Positions 6,039 through 6,393 of a stretch of DNA of 6,393 bases are shown here, in pieces. The stretch lies in NCBI GenBank assembly GCA_025453375.1, contig JALOQT010000059.1, positions 1-6,393 of the forward strand, given 5' to 3'. The translations under genes and the position numbers were made by a program. The DNA is from Phycisphaerales bacterium. GTDB lineage: Bacteria; Planctomycetota; Phycisphaerae; Phycisphaerales; UBA1924. Each line of letters starts with the position of its first letter. Position 1 is the first letter of the stretch. Under the pieces are notes generated by a model. It searched no databases. It was given only the letters and a program-made list of their open reading frames with translations, and was not told the origin of the DNA.

Positions 6039-6393
6039 TTAGCGGCGGCGACGGGTGGCCATCAGGCCGCCCAGGCCGAGCAGGGCAGCGGCGCCCGGCG
6101 TCGGGACGATAATCGTCACGCCGTTGAGTTCCTTCTTCTTGATGAAGGCGCTGGTGCCGGCCTGGCTGGTCACCGCGAGGGTGTTGTCCAGGATGACGTT
6201 GGCGCGGGTAACGATGCCGCTGATGTTGTTGGCCGCCAGGATGGCCGCCAAGTCGATCGTTGCGCCACCGCTCCAGATCGAGGCGATCTGGGTGCCGGAG
6301 CCGAGGTTGTACGACCCGCCACCGCTGAACACGCCAGCGATGTTGGTCGAGATCGGCGCACCGAGGGTGACGCCATTGACCTCAGTGATGGTG
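6039..6393 (-). CDS. PEP-CTERM sorting-domain protein, C-terminal part (cut by window edge)
   Basis: The last 117 residues of a minus-strand gene are visible, open to the right edge. The final 22 residues, VPTPGAAALLGLGGLMATRR followed by RR, have the tripartite layout of a PEP-CTERM signal: a P-rich motif, a short hydrophobic helix and a basic cluster. Such proteins are exported and then processed by an exosortase; in PEP-CTERM bacteria they are typically surface or extracellular. The part before it is rich in N, T, S, G, V and I in alternating hydrophobic patterns (for example VNGVTLGAPISTNIAGVFSG and IDLAAILAANNISGIVTRAN), as in a beta-rich secreted passenger. I do not recognise the passenger family, and the N-terminal signal peptide lies outside the window. 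The gene ends with TAA at 6039-6041 and is followed by hairpins and an intrinsic terminator. No exosortase gene is seen here. Confidence 0.85.
   Translation of the reverse strand, partial: TITEVNGVTLGAPISTNIAGVFSGGGSYNLGSGTQIASIWSGGATIDLAAILAANNISGIVTRANVILDNTLAVTSQAGTSAFIKKKELNGVTIIVPTPGAAALLGLGGLMATRRRR

Overview
The window is GC-rich bacterial DNA, most likely from a planctomycete of the Phycisphaerae type. The main pointers are a secreted-protein tail ending in a VPTPG motif, a short hydrophobic helix and RRRR (a PEP-CTERM sorting signal of the style common in that group) and the scarcity of clear Shine-Dalgarno sites. The lineage call is an inference from protein style, not from a marker gene.

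Positions 1 to 1944 hold a minus-strand block. A PilZ-domain protein gene is followed by the proximal-rod flagellar genes flgB, flgC and fliE; fliE runs off the left edge. All four point the same way with gaps of 63, 37 and 79 bases, so they could form one transcription unit linking a c-di-GMP sensor to rod assembly.

Positions 1945 to 2395 contain no credible gene. They hold a REP-like palindrome, a region rich in complementary segments that could fold as RNA, and hairpins in front of a plus-strand tRNA-Cys (GCA). Directly after the tRNA comes a plus-strand MoxR-family AAA+ ATPase, complete and with all ATPase motifs, but without its usual DUF58/VWA partners next to it.

Positions 3560 to 5765 return to the minus strand: a small DUF503 (YlxP-like) protein that converges on moxR, and upstream of it a complete NAD(P)-type aldehyde dehydrogenase with an unusual basic N-terminal extension and a glycine-rich insertion. 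Between these two lies a pair of inverted arrays of an 8-base unit (GCCAAATG / CATTTGGC).

Positions 5766 to 6393 hold the upstream region of the aldehyde dehydrogenase gene with a short 11-base tandem repeat, a strong intrinsic terminator, a row of further small hairpins, and the 3' part of a minus-strand PEP-CTERM surface or exported protein gene that enters from the right edge.

The genes are mostly housekeeping. I see no defence island, mobile element, CRISPR array or clearly new system. The most unusual parts are the repeats and foldable noncoding segments.
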